This document shows positions 14,370 through 22,572 of a DNA stretch of 31,222 nt, one piece after another. The notes beneath the pieces were generated by a model that ran no database searches, was not told where the DNA came from, and was given only the letters and a program-made list of their open reading frames with translations. The first letter of the stretch is position 1. Each line of letters begins with the position of its first letter. A program made the translations under genes and the position numbers. The stretch is from an uncultured bacterium (GTDB taxonomy: Bacteria; Cloacimonadota; Cloacimonadia; Cloacimonadales; Cloacimonadaceae), in contig CALLHY010000019.1 of assembly GCA_938009275.1 (NCBI GenBank), positions 1-31,222 on the forward strand, written 5' to 3'.

Positions 14370-16825
14370 ATAAGGTAGATATCGAACATCTTCTACCTTT
14401 GGTAGATAAACCTTCGCGATACATAGATCATGAGATTAACGCAGTGCACAAGTGCTTCGACAGCGCAAAAGTGCACTTTGCTTTTGCCTTTCCCGATGCC
14501 TACGAATTGGGCGTGTCCCATCTAGGGCTAAAGATATTGTATAGCATTGTAAACAGCTTGGAATATGCTATGGCAGACCGGGCATACTTGCCCTGGACAG
14601 ACCTGGCTGCTCTAATGCGTGAAGAGGAATTACCCTTGTTCGGCTGGGAAAGCAGGATAGCACTAAAGGACTTCGATGTTATCGGCATAACTCTGCAAAG
14701 TGAGCTGAACTTCAGTAATGTGCCAGAGTTGCTTAACCTGTCTGGATTACCCATAAGGTCTTCTGACCGGGCAAACGACGCTCCCATTGTTATGGCTGGC
14801 GGCCCATGTGCCACAAACCCCTTACCACTTGCTCCGTTCATTGACGTATTCTTTATCGGTGAAGCCGAAGAAGGCATAATAGAGATAGCTGATATACTCA
14901 ATAATCATCCTGACAGGCATGCACGTTTAACCGCTCTTGCTGGACTTGATTATTGCTACGTTCCCAAGTTCCATAATGGTGAGCGGGTGCAAAGCCGCAA
15001 GTTTGGCGGCTTTTCCAGCTCCACACTAATGCATAAACCTCAGCTACTTTCCTGGCAGCTTGCCACGCATAACCGTTATGTAGCCGAGATTATGCGGGGA
15101 TGTTCACGTGGTTGCCGCTTCTGCCATGCGGGTTACTTCTACCGTCCTGTTCGTGAGCGTGATCCACGGGCTATTTTGCACGACATAATAACCGAAACCA
15201 ACAGCACTGGCTGGGATGAAGCTGGCTTGGTTTCACTCTCCAGCAGTGATTATTCCTGCATCCAGGAACTCCTACTGAGTTTATTGAACGAGATTGACAC
15301 AGACAAAACTCACATATCTTTGCCATCCTTGCGGGTAGATAGCCTAAGCGATGAACTGGTGGAAGTGCTAAGAAACCTGGGTAGGGAAGGCTTAACGGTT
15401 GCTCCCGAAGCAGGCTCAGAAAGATTACGCATGGCGATAAATAAAAACCTGTCGGAAGAAGCCATACTAAAAGGAGTTGAGATTGCCGTAAAGCTCGGTT
15501 GGCAAAAGATTAAGCTATACTTTATGCTGGGTTTACCCACCGAGGAAGAAAGCGACATCGATGCCATAATCTCCTTGATAGACACGATTAACGCCATTGG
15601 GAAACGGCGATTACAGATAAATGTAACTCTATCTCCTTTTGTCCCCAAACCTTTTACACCTTTCCAGTGGGCTGCAATGCTGGACAAAGCTACCCTGTTA
15701 AGCCGGGCTATAAAGATCAAGAATACCTTCGGTAAAGCACGAAATATAAAGATTAAATACCATACGATAGAAACATCAATCCTGGAAGCAACGCTCACCA
15801 GGGGAGACAGCAAAATGGCTGAGGTGTTGGAAACCGCATGGAAATTGGGTGCTCGCTTCGATGGATGGAATGAGTGTTTCGACTTCTCCATTTGGGAAAA
15901 GGCTTTTGAAGAAAATGGTATTGATAAGGCGGAGTATCTGGGGGCAAGAGACACAGCAAGGCCATTACCCTGGGACTTCGTTGATACGGGAGTATGCAGG
16001 GAGTTTCTGCTTTCAGAATACAGCAAAGCCATAGCGAGCATTCAAACTCCTGACTGCCGCGAATTATGCACCATGTGCGGTGTATGTGACGATAACATTA
16101 TGACTTCCACTGCAACTAAGCCTGAAGCTGCAACAACTCAATTATCAAGGTCAAATAATGAGCCAATTCACAATGCTGAAGAGCAAAGAATTGCCTCCGC
16201 TGCCCCAATCACCCAATATAGATACCGGGTTTACTATCAAAAAGTGGGAATGCTGCGCTTTATCTCGCATCTTGATTGGATGCGCATGCTCTTTCGTCGC
16301 ATAGCCATGCTGGATTTGCAGACGGTATTTACTCAGGGCTTTTCTCCACATCCCAAGGTTAGCCTGTCTCCACCCCTACCCATTGGCGTGGAAGGACTAA
16401 GGGAGTTCTTTGATCTATCGTTCAAAGCCCCATATCCACCGGCAATTATTCTGCAGGAATTCAATAGAACCCAGATACCAGATTTCAAGCTGTTAGAGTG
16501 TGGATTGATAAGCGGAAAACCAAGCATCCCGTCTCTGGAAACGGTTAGGGTGATAATCCCCACTGATATTATTAATTATACCCGGCAAAAGCTTGCAGAA
16601 TTTAAAGAACAAGAAAGCTTTAGCTTCGTAAAGTCTACCCCTACCCGCTCAAAAAGCTATGACCTGAGTAAGATTATCCAGCAGATTGACCTGAATGATA
16701 ACCATCTAGTGATGCAAAAATTGTTAGAGAGCCCAGCTTTGTACGACATTCTATCTGCCCTGCTGTCTATAGATAAAAAAAGGCTATACAGCATGCCAGT
16801 AATGCGCGTGGGTTTTGATGTTTAG
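14366..16825 (+). CDS. B12-binding-like radical SAM protein (TIGR03960) fused to DUF2344 (TIGR03936)
   Basis: The protein has 819 residues in two parts. The first (about 1-580) has a cobalamin-binding-like N-terminal domain (AFAFPDAYELGVSHLGLKIL, then VMAGGPCATNPLPLA). A radical SAM core follows, with cluster cysteines 246, 250 and 253 in RGCSRGCRFCHAGYFYRP and with GLTVAPEAGSERLR. A short cysteine cluster (CRELCTMCGVC, near 560-570) forms the junction. From about 617 a DUF2344 domain runs to the end (RYRVYYQKVGMLRFISHLDWMRML, QGFSPHPKVSLSPPLPIGVEG). The two halves are often separate or fused in bacteria. A role in RNA modification has been suspected for the family, but I know of no proven reaction. 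Coupling to nrdD/nrdG here may simply reflect shared anaerobic iron-sulfur expression. Confidence 0.93.
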   Translation: MNKVDIEHLLPLVDKPSRYIDHEINAVHKCFDSAKVHFAFAFPDAYELGVSHLGLKILYSIVNSLEYAMADRAYLPWTDLAALMREEELPLFGWESRIALKDFDVIGITLQSELNFSNVPELLNLSGLPIRSSDRANDAPIVMAGGPCATNPLPLAPFIDVFFIGEAEEGIIEIADILNNHPDRHARLTALAGLDYCYVPKFHNGERVQSRKFGGFSSSTLMHKPQLLSWQLATHNRYVAEIMRGCSRGCRFCHAGYFYRPVRERDPRAILHDIITETNSTGWDEAGLVSLSSSDYSCIQELLLSLLNEIDTDKTHISLPSLRVDSLSDELVEVLRNLGREGLTVAPEAGSERLRMAINKNLSEEAILKGVEIAVKLGWQKIKLYFMLGLPTEEESDIDAIISLIDTINAIGKRRLQINVTLSPFVPKPFTPFQWAAMLDKATLLSRAIKIKNTFGKARNIKIKYHTIETSILEATLTRGDSKMAEVLETAWKLGARFDGWNECFDFSIWEKAFEENGIDKAEYLGARDTARPLPWDFVDTGVCREFLLSEYSKAIASIQTPDCRELCTMCGVCDDNIMTSTATKPEAATTQLSRSNNEPIHNAEEQRIASAAPITQYRYRVYYQKVGMLRFISHLDWMRMLFRRIAMLDLQTVFTQGFSPHPKVSLSPPLPIGVEGLREFFDLSFKAPYPPAIILQEFNRTQIPDFKLLECGLISGKPSIPSLETVRVIIPTDIINYTRQKLAEFKEQESFSFVKSTPTRSKSYDLSKIIQQIDLNDNHLVMQKLLESPALYDILSALLSIDKKRLYSMPVMRVGFDV

Positions 16826-16842
16826 CCACAGCCGGGTATAAG

Positions 16843-17100
16843 GTGAGAACGGGAAAGATTGTAGATATCGAATGCCAGTGTGGTTTCACGCTTTTCCGAT
16901 ACTTCAAAGCTGGTAAGGGACGCCTGATAAAGTGCCTCATTAGCAGATTGACGGACGATTATGTGGGACTAAAGGGGGCAGCAACATTTTCACGCCCCTT
17001 ATGCCCCAACTGCGGTAAAGAGCTGGGAATTATCATGATGATTCATGGCGAACCGGCATTAAAGCTAAATCAAGGCAGCATTAACAGCATACGCATATGA
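16843..17100 (+). CDS. Small zinc-ribbon-like protein
   Basis: This 85-residue protein starts at GTG; no ATG, and no other usable start, precedes it after the in-frame stop. Cys11 and Cys13 (IECQCGF) and CPNCG (about 54-58) can form a four-ligand metal site. The middle segment, FRYFKAGKGRLIKCLISRL, is basic. It lies 17 nt downstream of the radical SAM/DUF2344 gene on the same strand, so it is probably the last gene of the nrdD operon. Similar small proteins appear to be conserved without known function. A nucleic-acid contact is possible given the basic stretch, but this is inference. The ribosome site is weak. Confidence 0.7.
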   Translation: MRTGKIVDIECQCGFTLFRYFKAGKGRLIKCLISRLTDDYVGLKGAATFSRPLCPNCGKELGIIMMIHGEPALKLNQGSINSIRI

Positions 17101-17126
17101 AGCCATCCTTGCTGGATTTACTGTAT

Positions 17127-17191
17127 CATTACGCATGAATTGCGCATCCCATCCGTAATTCATGCGCATTTCATTAGTAATTCGTTCAAGG
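17127..17191 (-). repeat. Dispersed hairpin element, copy 2
   Basis: Read on the minus strand, the copy begins CCTTGAACGAATTACTAATG, identical to copy 1 for 20 bases. It then forms the same hairpin around the loop GATGGGATG, with many stem substitutions that largely keep pairing. Related flanks extend to about 17105 and 17215. It lies 77 bp upstream of the -24 element of the C10 peptidase promoter. Confidence 0.85.
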
Positions 17192-17267
17192 AAGCAGCAG
17201 GCAAGAACATGATATTTCCCCTGCTATTTTTTGCTTGGTTCAGGATATTGATAATTATGGGACAAAC

Positions 17268-17283
17268 TGGCACATAAGTTGCA
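17268..17283 (+). promoter_or_regulatory. Sigma-54 (-24/-12) promoter of the C10 peptidase gene
   Basis: TGGCAC-ATAAG-TTGCA is a full match to the -24 and -12 blocks with correct spacing. The predicted start near 17294 gives a 32-nt leader that contains the GGAG ribosome site before the ATG at 17326. Confidence 0.75.
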
Positions 17284-17325
17284 TCTTTATGTATTAAAAC
17301 AAACACATTATTACTTGGAGCTACC

Positions 17326-19059
17326 ATGAAAAGAATGTTACTCATTATTTTGGCTTTATACTGCACGGTACTGATTGCTGAAAATGTGAATCTGAACTCA
17401 GCAACCCAATTTGCCAATTTCAAGCTAAGCGAGCTGTATCCGCAACATAGCATTATGGGGCAAAGCTATCTAAGCAATGGAGACAATGAACTTTGTGCCT
17501 ATGTGTTCAATCTTTCTCCCACAGGTTACATGGTTGTTGGCGCATCCACTGATGTTCCCCCATTAATTGCCTATTCTGGAACATCAGTCTTCTGTTCATC
17601 AACAGAAGACAATGTATTGGCAGACATCATATTAACCGATATTAACAATAGAAAATGCTGTTCCGAAGAAGTAGCGAAAAACAATGCAGCCTGGCATAAT
17701 GCTTATCGCAGAACGGCTTTTGAGCAATGGCCACCGGTGGGGTATTCCAATACAGAGGGCTGGATTAGAACTAACTGGACCCAGTATCAGCCCTATAATA
17801 TGTTTGTTCCTCTGGATATGCCAAGTGGCCAGCGAAGTGTTGCGGGCTGTCCTGCAATTGCCATGGGAATGATTGTGGACTATCACAAAACCTTTAATGG
17901 CACTCGGTTAAACGATACAGACGATTATTATCACAATTACGGTGGCGATAGCTATTGGGTTGATGATGCCTATGAAACCTATGGCTTTTTGTCCTACCCG
18001 CAAACGAATGAATACTTGGATGCAGCAAGCTATAATTACCGTTATGGCATAGGCATCACAAACGAACAGAAAGGTGCCATCGTATTTGCTTTGGGTAGTG
18101 CACTAAAGCAGGTTTACAGCGCGGATGGTTCTGGTACATTTAGTGTAAACCAGGCTTATAATGCATACCGCCGTTTTGCCTTCAATGAAGCAACGCTACT
18201 AACCGAGACGTCGCCAGACCTGTATGTAAGAATGGAGCAAAACGTAAAGGCTGCGTTACCTGTTCATTTGGCAGTGGTAACCCCGGCATGGGATATGGGG
18301 CATAATCTGGTGGTTGATGGATACAATACTAATGGTTATTATCATGTTAATTTCGGTCATGGAGGTTCGTCCAATGGCTGGATAATGCTTCCTGAGCAGG
18401 TGCCTTATGGCATGACTGTGGTAGAGGGTGCCATTGTAGATATTAAGCCGGCTGAGTATGTATTTACAGTTCCTGACGTAATGGATTTTACCCAGGAAAG
18501 CAGCATAACCATGGAAGTGCTGAATATGCATAATGGCTCTATAACTCTCGAAGCCATATTGCCTGGGGCAGGCATAAACATAGATGAATGGCAGATTACT
18601 CCCTCTCAGCTCTTGCCCTGCACGATTCCTCAAAATCAGATGATTACCATTAACTTTAGCTGTCCTGGGGGCATCACCAGAGATGTTCTGGAATCATACT
18701 TTCGTTTGGTATTAGATCATAACGTGTTCGATGTACCGGTTAGCTTTACCGCGGCTTCAGTTATCGACGATGACTATATGCTGCCAGTGGAAATTAAGTC
18801 GTTAGTTTATCCCAATCCATTTAGCGGGGAATGCCGCGTGTTGGTTAATAATCCCAAATCACAAAGCCTGGAATTCGAGGTTTATAATCTGCGTGGTCAA
18901 AAATTGCTTAGTAAGGCTGTTACTTCACCGTCATCAACTACAGAGATCGTATGGAACGGTTTGGATGTATCCGGAAAAGCTCAGCCGGCTGGCATTTATC
19001 TGTACCGCATCCACGGACTTGGGTTTAGCAGCACAGGAAGAATGCTGAAGTTGAATTAG
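17326..19059 (+). CDS. Secreted C10-family (streptopain-like) cysteine peptidase with FlgD-Ig/T9SS-like C-terminus
   Basis: The protein has 577 residues. A signal peptide covers about 1-18. A pro-region resembling the streptopain propeptide covers about 20-130 (GYMVVGASTDVPPLIAYSG). The C10 peptidase domain runs from about 140 to 375. Its nucleophile is Cys175 in SVAGCPAIAMGMI and its general base is His326 in MGHNLVVDGY; YYHVNFGHGGSSNGWIML supplies the following conserved strand. A beta domain follows, then the sorting-type module VYPNPFSGE with a FlgD-Ig repeat (WNGLDVSGKAQPAGIYLYRI). All catalytic features are present, so it should be active after propeptide removal. It is a probable extracellular protein-degrading enzyme, in line with an amino-acid-fermenting lifestyle. 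Confidence 0.92.
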   Translation: MKRMLLIILALYCTVLIAENVNLNSATQFANFKLSELYPQHSIMGQSYLSNGDNELCAYVFNLSPTGYMVVGASTDVPPLIAYSGTSVFCSSTEDNVLADIILTDINNRKCCSEEVAKNNAAWHNAYRRTAFEQWPPVGYSNTEGWIRTNWTQYQPYNMFVPLDMPSGQRSVAGCPAIAMGMIVDYHKTFNGTRLNDTDDYYHNYGGDSYWVDDAYETYGFLSYPQTNEYLDAASYNYRYGIGITNEQKGAIVFALGSALKQVYSADGSGTFSVNQAYNAYRRFAFNEATLLTETSPDLYVRMEQNVKAALPVHLAVVTPAWDMGHNLVVDGYNTNGYYHVNFGHGGSSNGWIMLPEQVPYGMTVVEGAIVDIKPAEYVFTVPDVMDFTQESSITMEVLNMHNGSITLEAILPGAGINIDEWQITPSQLLPCTIPQNQMITINFSCPGGITRDVLESYFRLVLDHNVFDVPVSFTAASVIDDDYMLPVEIKSLVYPNPFSGECRVLVNNPKSQSLEFEVYNLRGQKLLSKAVTSPSSTTEIVWNGLDVSGKAQPAGIYLYRIHGLGFSSTGRMLKLN

Positions 19060-19191
19060 GATTACAATATATGGAGAGCTCAATAGCTTAGCACATATCA
19101 TTTGACAAAATATACATAGCCAATAAAAAGCCATGAAAATAGGGATGAAATCTCGCAACATCCCATTTCCTATATTGTTAGAGGTTATGTT

Positions 19192-21558
19192 ATGATCGCA
19201 ATACCATTGTTATGGTTTGTAGCACCAATCGGTGCAATTTTAGCCTTAGTTTTTGCTATGGTTTTCTTTTATCAAGTTAAAGCACATGATCCCGGCACAG
19301 TGAGAATGCAGGAGATTGCCGGTTATGTTCGGGAAGGTGCTTTTGCCTATCTAAGGCAGCAGTATAAAGGCGTTGGCATATTCTTTATAATCGCGTTTGT
19401 CGTTTTCCAAATAATGGCATGGGGTTTGGGAGTGCTTCATTGGCTGGTGCCTTGGGCTTTCTTAACCGGAGGCTTCTTTAGTGGATTAGCAGGATATGTG
19501 GGCATGAATATGGCCACCCTGGCGTCGAACCGCACAGCGCAAGCATGCACCATTAGTTTAAACAAAGGCCTAAAGGTTGCCTTCCGTGCAGGTGCAGTGA
19601 TGGGCTTAACAGTGGTTGGGCTTGCCCTGATCGACATTTCGCTCTGGTTCTATCTGCTAAATATGTATGCTGTACCTTTGCACAGCATTACTGTTATAAT
19701 GCTTAGCTTTGGCATGGGTGCATCCACCCAGGCTTTGTTTGCTCGTTTGGGCGGTGGTATTTTTACTAAAGCTGCAGACGTTGGTGCTGATTTAGTAGGA
19801 AAAGTGGAAGCCAATATTCCGGAAGACGACCCCCGTAATCCTGCAACCATAGCCGATAACGTTGGCGACAATGTTGGTGATGTGGCAGGTATGGGTGCTG
19901 ATCTGTATGAAAGTTATGCCGGTTCAATTCTCGCCACTGCGGCACTTGGAATGGGTGCTGTAAGCATCCTGGGAGATGCTTATTCTGCTTGGGCAATAAA
20001 CTTTGTAACAGCTCCCATGATCCTTGCAGGTATTGGTGCAATTCTGTCTATACTGGGTGTGTTCTTCGTTAGCACAAAAGAGAACGCGGGACCTAAAGAA
20101 CTGATGTTTGCACTGAACAAAAGTGTATATATCAGTTCATTGCTGATCGCGGTGGCAGCCTACTTCATTACCAGAGCTCTGTTACCACCTGATTTCTATT
20201 TTGGAGTATTTATCTCCACTGTAATTGGCCTGGCGGCTGGAATAATTATCGGCAGGTTTACCGAACTGGACACTTCACATAGTTACCGTCATACCAGAGG
20301 CATTGCCGAACAAGCCGAGTATGGGCCTGCCACAGTAATTCTTGAAGGCTTCTCGGTTGGTATGCGCTCCACTGCTGCTCCCGTTATCACTATCGTTATT
20401 GGTATCCTTGCTGCCTTCATCTGTAGTCATGGTTATAGCTCAATAGAGATGGGATTATACGGCATAGGCTTTGGTGCTGTGGGTATGTTGGCAACCTTGG
20501 GCGTTACTCTTGCCATGGATGCTTTTGGCCCAATAGCAGATAATGCAGGTGGAAATGCCCAAATGAGCAATCTACCTGAGAATGTCCGTACCATGACCGA
20601 TAACCTTGATTCCGTAGGCAATACTACAGCCGCCACTGGAAAAGGCTTTGCCATTGGTAGCGCAGCCCTTACTGCCATGGCTTTACTTGCTGCTTACCTC
20701 GAGGAAGTTCGCGCTGGGCTTATCCTAATCGGCGATAAAGCTGGCAAGGTTATGTTCTTAAACATCCATTATGGAACCAAGTTCAATGAGCAGATTGCAC
20801 TGGAGAAAGCCTCAATAGCCGATTTTATAAACTTTTATCAAATCAACGTGCTGAATCCTAAGTTCCTGCTTGGTATCTTCATCGGCGCAATGGTCGCCTT
20901 TGTGTTCTCTTCGCTCACCATCAAAGCTGTGGGCAGAGCTGCAGGGCAAATGGTTAAAGAAGTGCGCCGTCAATTTAAAGAGATACCCGGCATTATGGAC
21001 GGAAGCGGCAAGCCAGATTATGCAAGATGCGTGAAGATATCCACTGTTGGAGCTCAGAAAGAAATGCTGGTTCCGGCTTTAGTGGGTATTCTAACCCCTA
21101 TCATAACCGGCATGATACTTGGAGTAACCGGTGTGCTTGGCATCCTGGTGGGTGCTTTGGCATGCGGCTTTGTGTTGGCAGTTATGATGAATAACTCTGG
21201 TGGTGCCTGGGACAATGCTAAGAAGTATGTAGAGTCCGGTGTATCGGGCGGTAAGGGTTCCGAAGCTCATAAGGCTACTGTTGTTGGTGATACCGTGGGT
21301 GATCCCTTCAAGGATACAGCAGGTCCTTGCATAAACATTCTTATCAAGCTGATGAGCATGGTTTCGATTGTTTTTGCAGGCCTGATTGTTGCTTACTCGC
21401 TTAATCTGGAAACCATCAACGCTCCCATGAGCAATGCCAAGCTGGATAAAGCTTTGCACAACGAGGTAATAGCAATAGACAAGGCAGACTTGCAAAATAC
21501 TCCATGCTCAGATTGTGAGGTGTTGACCCCGGATTGTTTCGATGCCAAAGGTGAATGA
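19192..21558 (+). CDS. hppA: Membrane-bound ion-pumping pyrophosphatase, K+-dependent type
   Basis: This 788-residue protein with about 16 membrane helices couples pyrophosphate hydrolysis to H+ or Na+ export. Substrate-site motifs are present: DVGADLVGKVEANIPEDDPR (about 196-215) followed by NPATIADNVGDNVGD, and near the end GDTVGDPFKDTAGPCINILIK. In the segment GNTTAATGKG the two diagnostic positions are Ala480 and Gly483. This is the pattern of K+-stimulated enzymes; K+-independent ones have Lys and Thr. Whether it pumps Na+ or H+ is not decided. AGAGG lies 8 nt before the ATG. The soluble C-terminal tail contains three cysteines (CSDCEVLTPDC), which I do not recognise as usual for the family. 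TTGACA at about 19103 is a possible -35. Confidence 0.95.
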   Translation: MIAIPLLWFVAPIGAILALVFAMVFFYQVKAHDPGTVRMQEIAGYVREGAFAYLRQQYKGVGIFFIIAFVVFQIMAWGLGVLHWLVPWAFLTGGFFSGLAGYVGMNMATLASNRTAQACTISLNKGLKVAFRAGAVMGLTVVGLALIDISLWFYLLNMYAVPLHSITVIMLSFGMGASTQALFARLGGGIFTKAADVGADLVGKVEANIPEDDPRNPATIADNVGDNVGDVAGMGADLYESYAGSILATAALGMGAVSILGDAYSAWAINFVTAPMILAGIGAILSILGVFFVSTKENAGPKELMFALNKSVYISSLLIAVAAYFITRALLPPDFYFGVFISTVIGLAAGIIIGRFTELDTSHSYRHTRGIAEQAEYGPATVILEGFSVGMRSTAAPVITIVIGILAAFICSHGYSSIEMGLYGIGFGAVGMLATLGVTLAMDAFGPIADNAGGNAQMSNLPENVRTMTDNLDSVGNTTAATGKGFAIGSAALTAMALLAAYLEEVRAGLILIGDKAGKVMFLNIHYGTKFNEQIALEKASIADFINFYQINVLNPKFLLGIFIGAMVAFVFSSLTIKAVGRAAGQMVKEVRRQFKEIPGIMDGSGKPDYARCVKISTVGAQKEMLVPALVGILTPIITGMILGVTGVLGILVGALACGFVLAVMMNNSGGAWDNAKKYVESGVSGGKGSEAHKATVVGDTVGDPFKDTAGPCINILIKLMSMVSIVFAGLIVAYSLNLETINAPMSNAKLDKALHNEVIAIDKADLQNTPCSDCEVLTPDCFDAKGE

Positions 21559-21587
21559 TTAGAGGCATTGTAACTTTCCTATATGAA

Positions 21588-21618
21588 TGAAGGGCTACTC
21601 AAAACGAGTAGCCCTTCA
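21588..21618. terminator. Perfect 13-bp stem between hppA and ndk, probable shared terminator
   Basis: TGAAGGGCTACTC and GAGTAGCCCTTCA pair perfectly around AAAAC. It lies between two convergent genes, 29 nt from one stop and 24 nt from the other. The T run after it is weak on either strand, so termination is inferred from stem strength and position. Confidence 0.7.
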
Positions 21619-21642
21619 TGTTTCAAGCGAAAATATTCAGTA

Positions 21643-22047
21643 TCAGCCACCGAAAATAACTTGTATCTCCCGCTCGGCACTTTGAGCTGAGTCCGAAGCA
21701 TGCACTCCATTCTCGGTAACCCCTTCGCCAAACAGAAAGCGAATTGTTCCAGGCTTCCTTTTTTCTGGCTCCACTGCTCCGATTAGCTCGCGAAGATCAT
21801 GGATAACATTAGCTTTCTCTACAATGATAGCTACGGTATCGGCTGAGGTCATAAAGTCCACTAAATGGGCAAAGAAGCTTTTTCCAACATGCTCTGCATA
21901 GAACTGCGCGGCAAGCTCATTATCGAATCTGAAAAGCTTCAAAGCAGAAATTTGATACCCACCTCGTTCCAATAATGATATTATATGCCCAATGTGCTTA
22001 TGCTGCACGGCATTGGGCTTAATAAGCAGCAGTGACCGTTCTATCAT
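21643..22047 (-). CDS. ndk: Nucleoside-diphosphate kinase
   Basis: This 134-residue protein has the standard fold length for Ndk, which equalises NTP pools through a phosphohistidine. ERSLLLIKPNAVQ (about 3-15) is the N-terminal signature, RKPGTIRFLFG contacts the nucleotide, and His116 in NGVHASDS is the phosphorylated residue. It ends ...SAEREIQVIFGG, slightly shorter than many family members. Its ATG overlaps the stop of the upstream unknown gene by 4 nt (ATGA), so the two are coupled. The usual last-step Tyr/Glu residues are not all checked here. Confidence 0.95.
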   Translation of the reverse strand: MIERSLLLIKPNAVQHKHIGHIISLLERGGYQISALKLFRFDNELAAQFYAEHVGKSFFAHLVDFMTSADTVAIIVEKANVIHDLRELIGAVEPEKRKPGTIRFLFGEGVTENGVHASDSAQSAEREIQVIFGG

Positions 22048-22367
22048 TTGCCAGAGTAAACGGTTTCGATATAATCTAAAGCGGCTACCTTTATTGCGAT
22101 GTCACGGTTCAATACCATGCTCATTTTAATTTTGTGCTTCAACACATCAGTCCATACTTCAAACAGCTCACTGGGTTTGAACTCAATTCCGGTATAAAGC
22201 TTCAGCATATCCTGATAAAAATCATCCCGGTCGGAATCAACTCTGGCTATAACCAGTTTCTGGGTATCACCACAAACGTCATACTCTTTGTGACGAACAT
22301 CAACCACGGCATAACCGAGCTTTAGCAGGTTCTCGAAGTTTACTTGTAAATCTTCATGACTCAGCAT
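22044..22367 (-). CDS. Unknown 107-residue protein coupled to ndk
   Basis: I do not recognise a family. The 107-residue protein is soluble and mixed in charge, and starts with GGAGA before its ATG. It has no signal peptide, membrane segment or metal motif. The first half alternates short hydrophobic strands with acidic segments (YAVVDVRHKEYDVCGDTQKLVIARVDSD). The second half is helical (FYQDMLKLYTGIEFKPSELFEVWTDVLK) and ends AIKVAALDYIETVYSG. Translation is coupled to ndk by a 4-nt overlap, which suggests a partner or a nucleotide-related role, but this is inference only. Confidence 0.7.
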   Translation of the reverse strand: MLSHEDLQVNFENLLKLGYAVVDVRHKEYDVCGDTQKLVIARVDSDRDDFYQDMLKLYTGIEFKPSELFEVWTDVLKHKIKMSMVLNRDIAIKVAALDYIETVYSGK

Positions 22368-22462
22368 CTTTTATCTCCTATTTTCAAATAATTCTCGACA
22401 GAAAGACGGCAATCGCGATCTTTGTTTGCAATGAAGTGAGTAATGCTTGTGGTGTCAAGCAC
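22361..22462 (-). pseudogene. Possible remnant of a PIN-domain (VapC-like) gene
   Basis: An open frame of 33 codons starting at GTG reads VLDTTSITHFIANKDRD and then CRLSVENYLK before stopping inside the start of the 107-residue gene. The opening resembles the first strand and metal-binding Asp of PIN-domain toxins (typically I/V-LDT-S/T). The rest of a PIN domain is absent, there is no ribosome site, and no antitoxin is present. It may be a decayed fragment or chance. Confidence 0.25.
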
Positions 22463-22572
22463 AATCTCCGGTTAAGCCTGTAAGATAGACTCCAAACAGC
22501 TTGAAGGAATCCTGACCCTGGATAATCAACAACATTGACTTCATATCTTATTTGTGTTCTGAGAGGTAGTAA

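Noticed and set aside
19141..19157. GG-N10-GC spacing before hppA as a fourth sigma-54 promoter
   Set aside because: The spacing and a 24-nt leader fit, but the -24 block reads GGGATG with only GG conserved, and hppA is a housekeeping-type gene with a TTGACA upstream.
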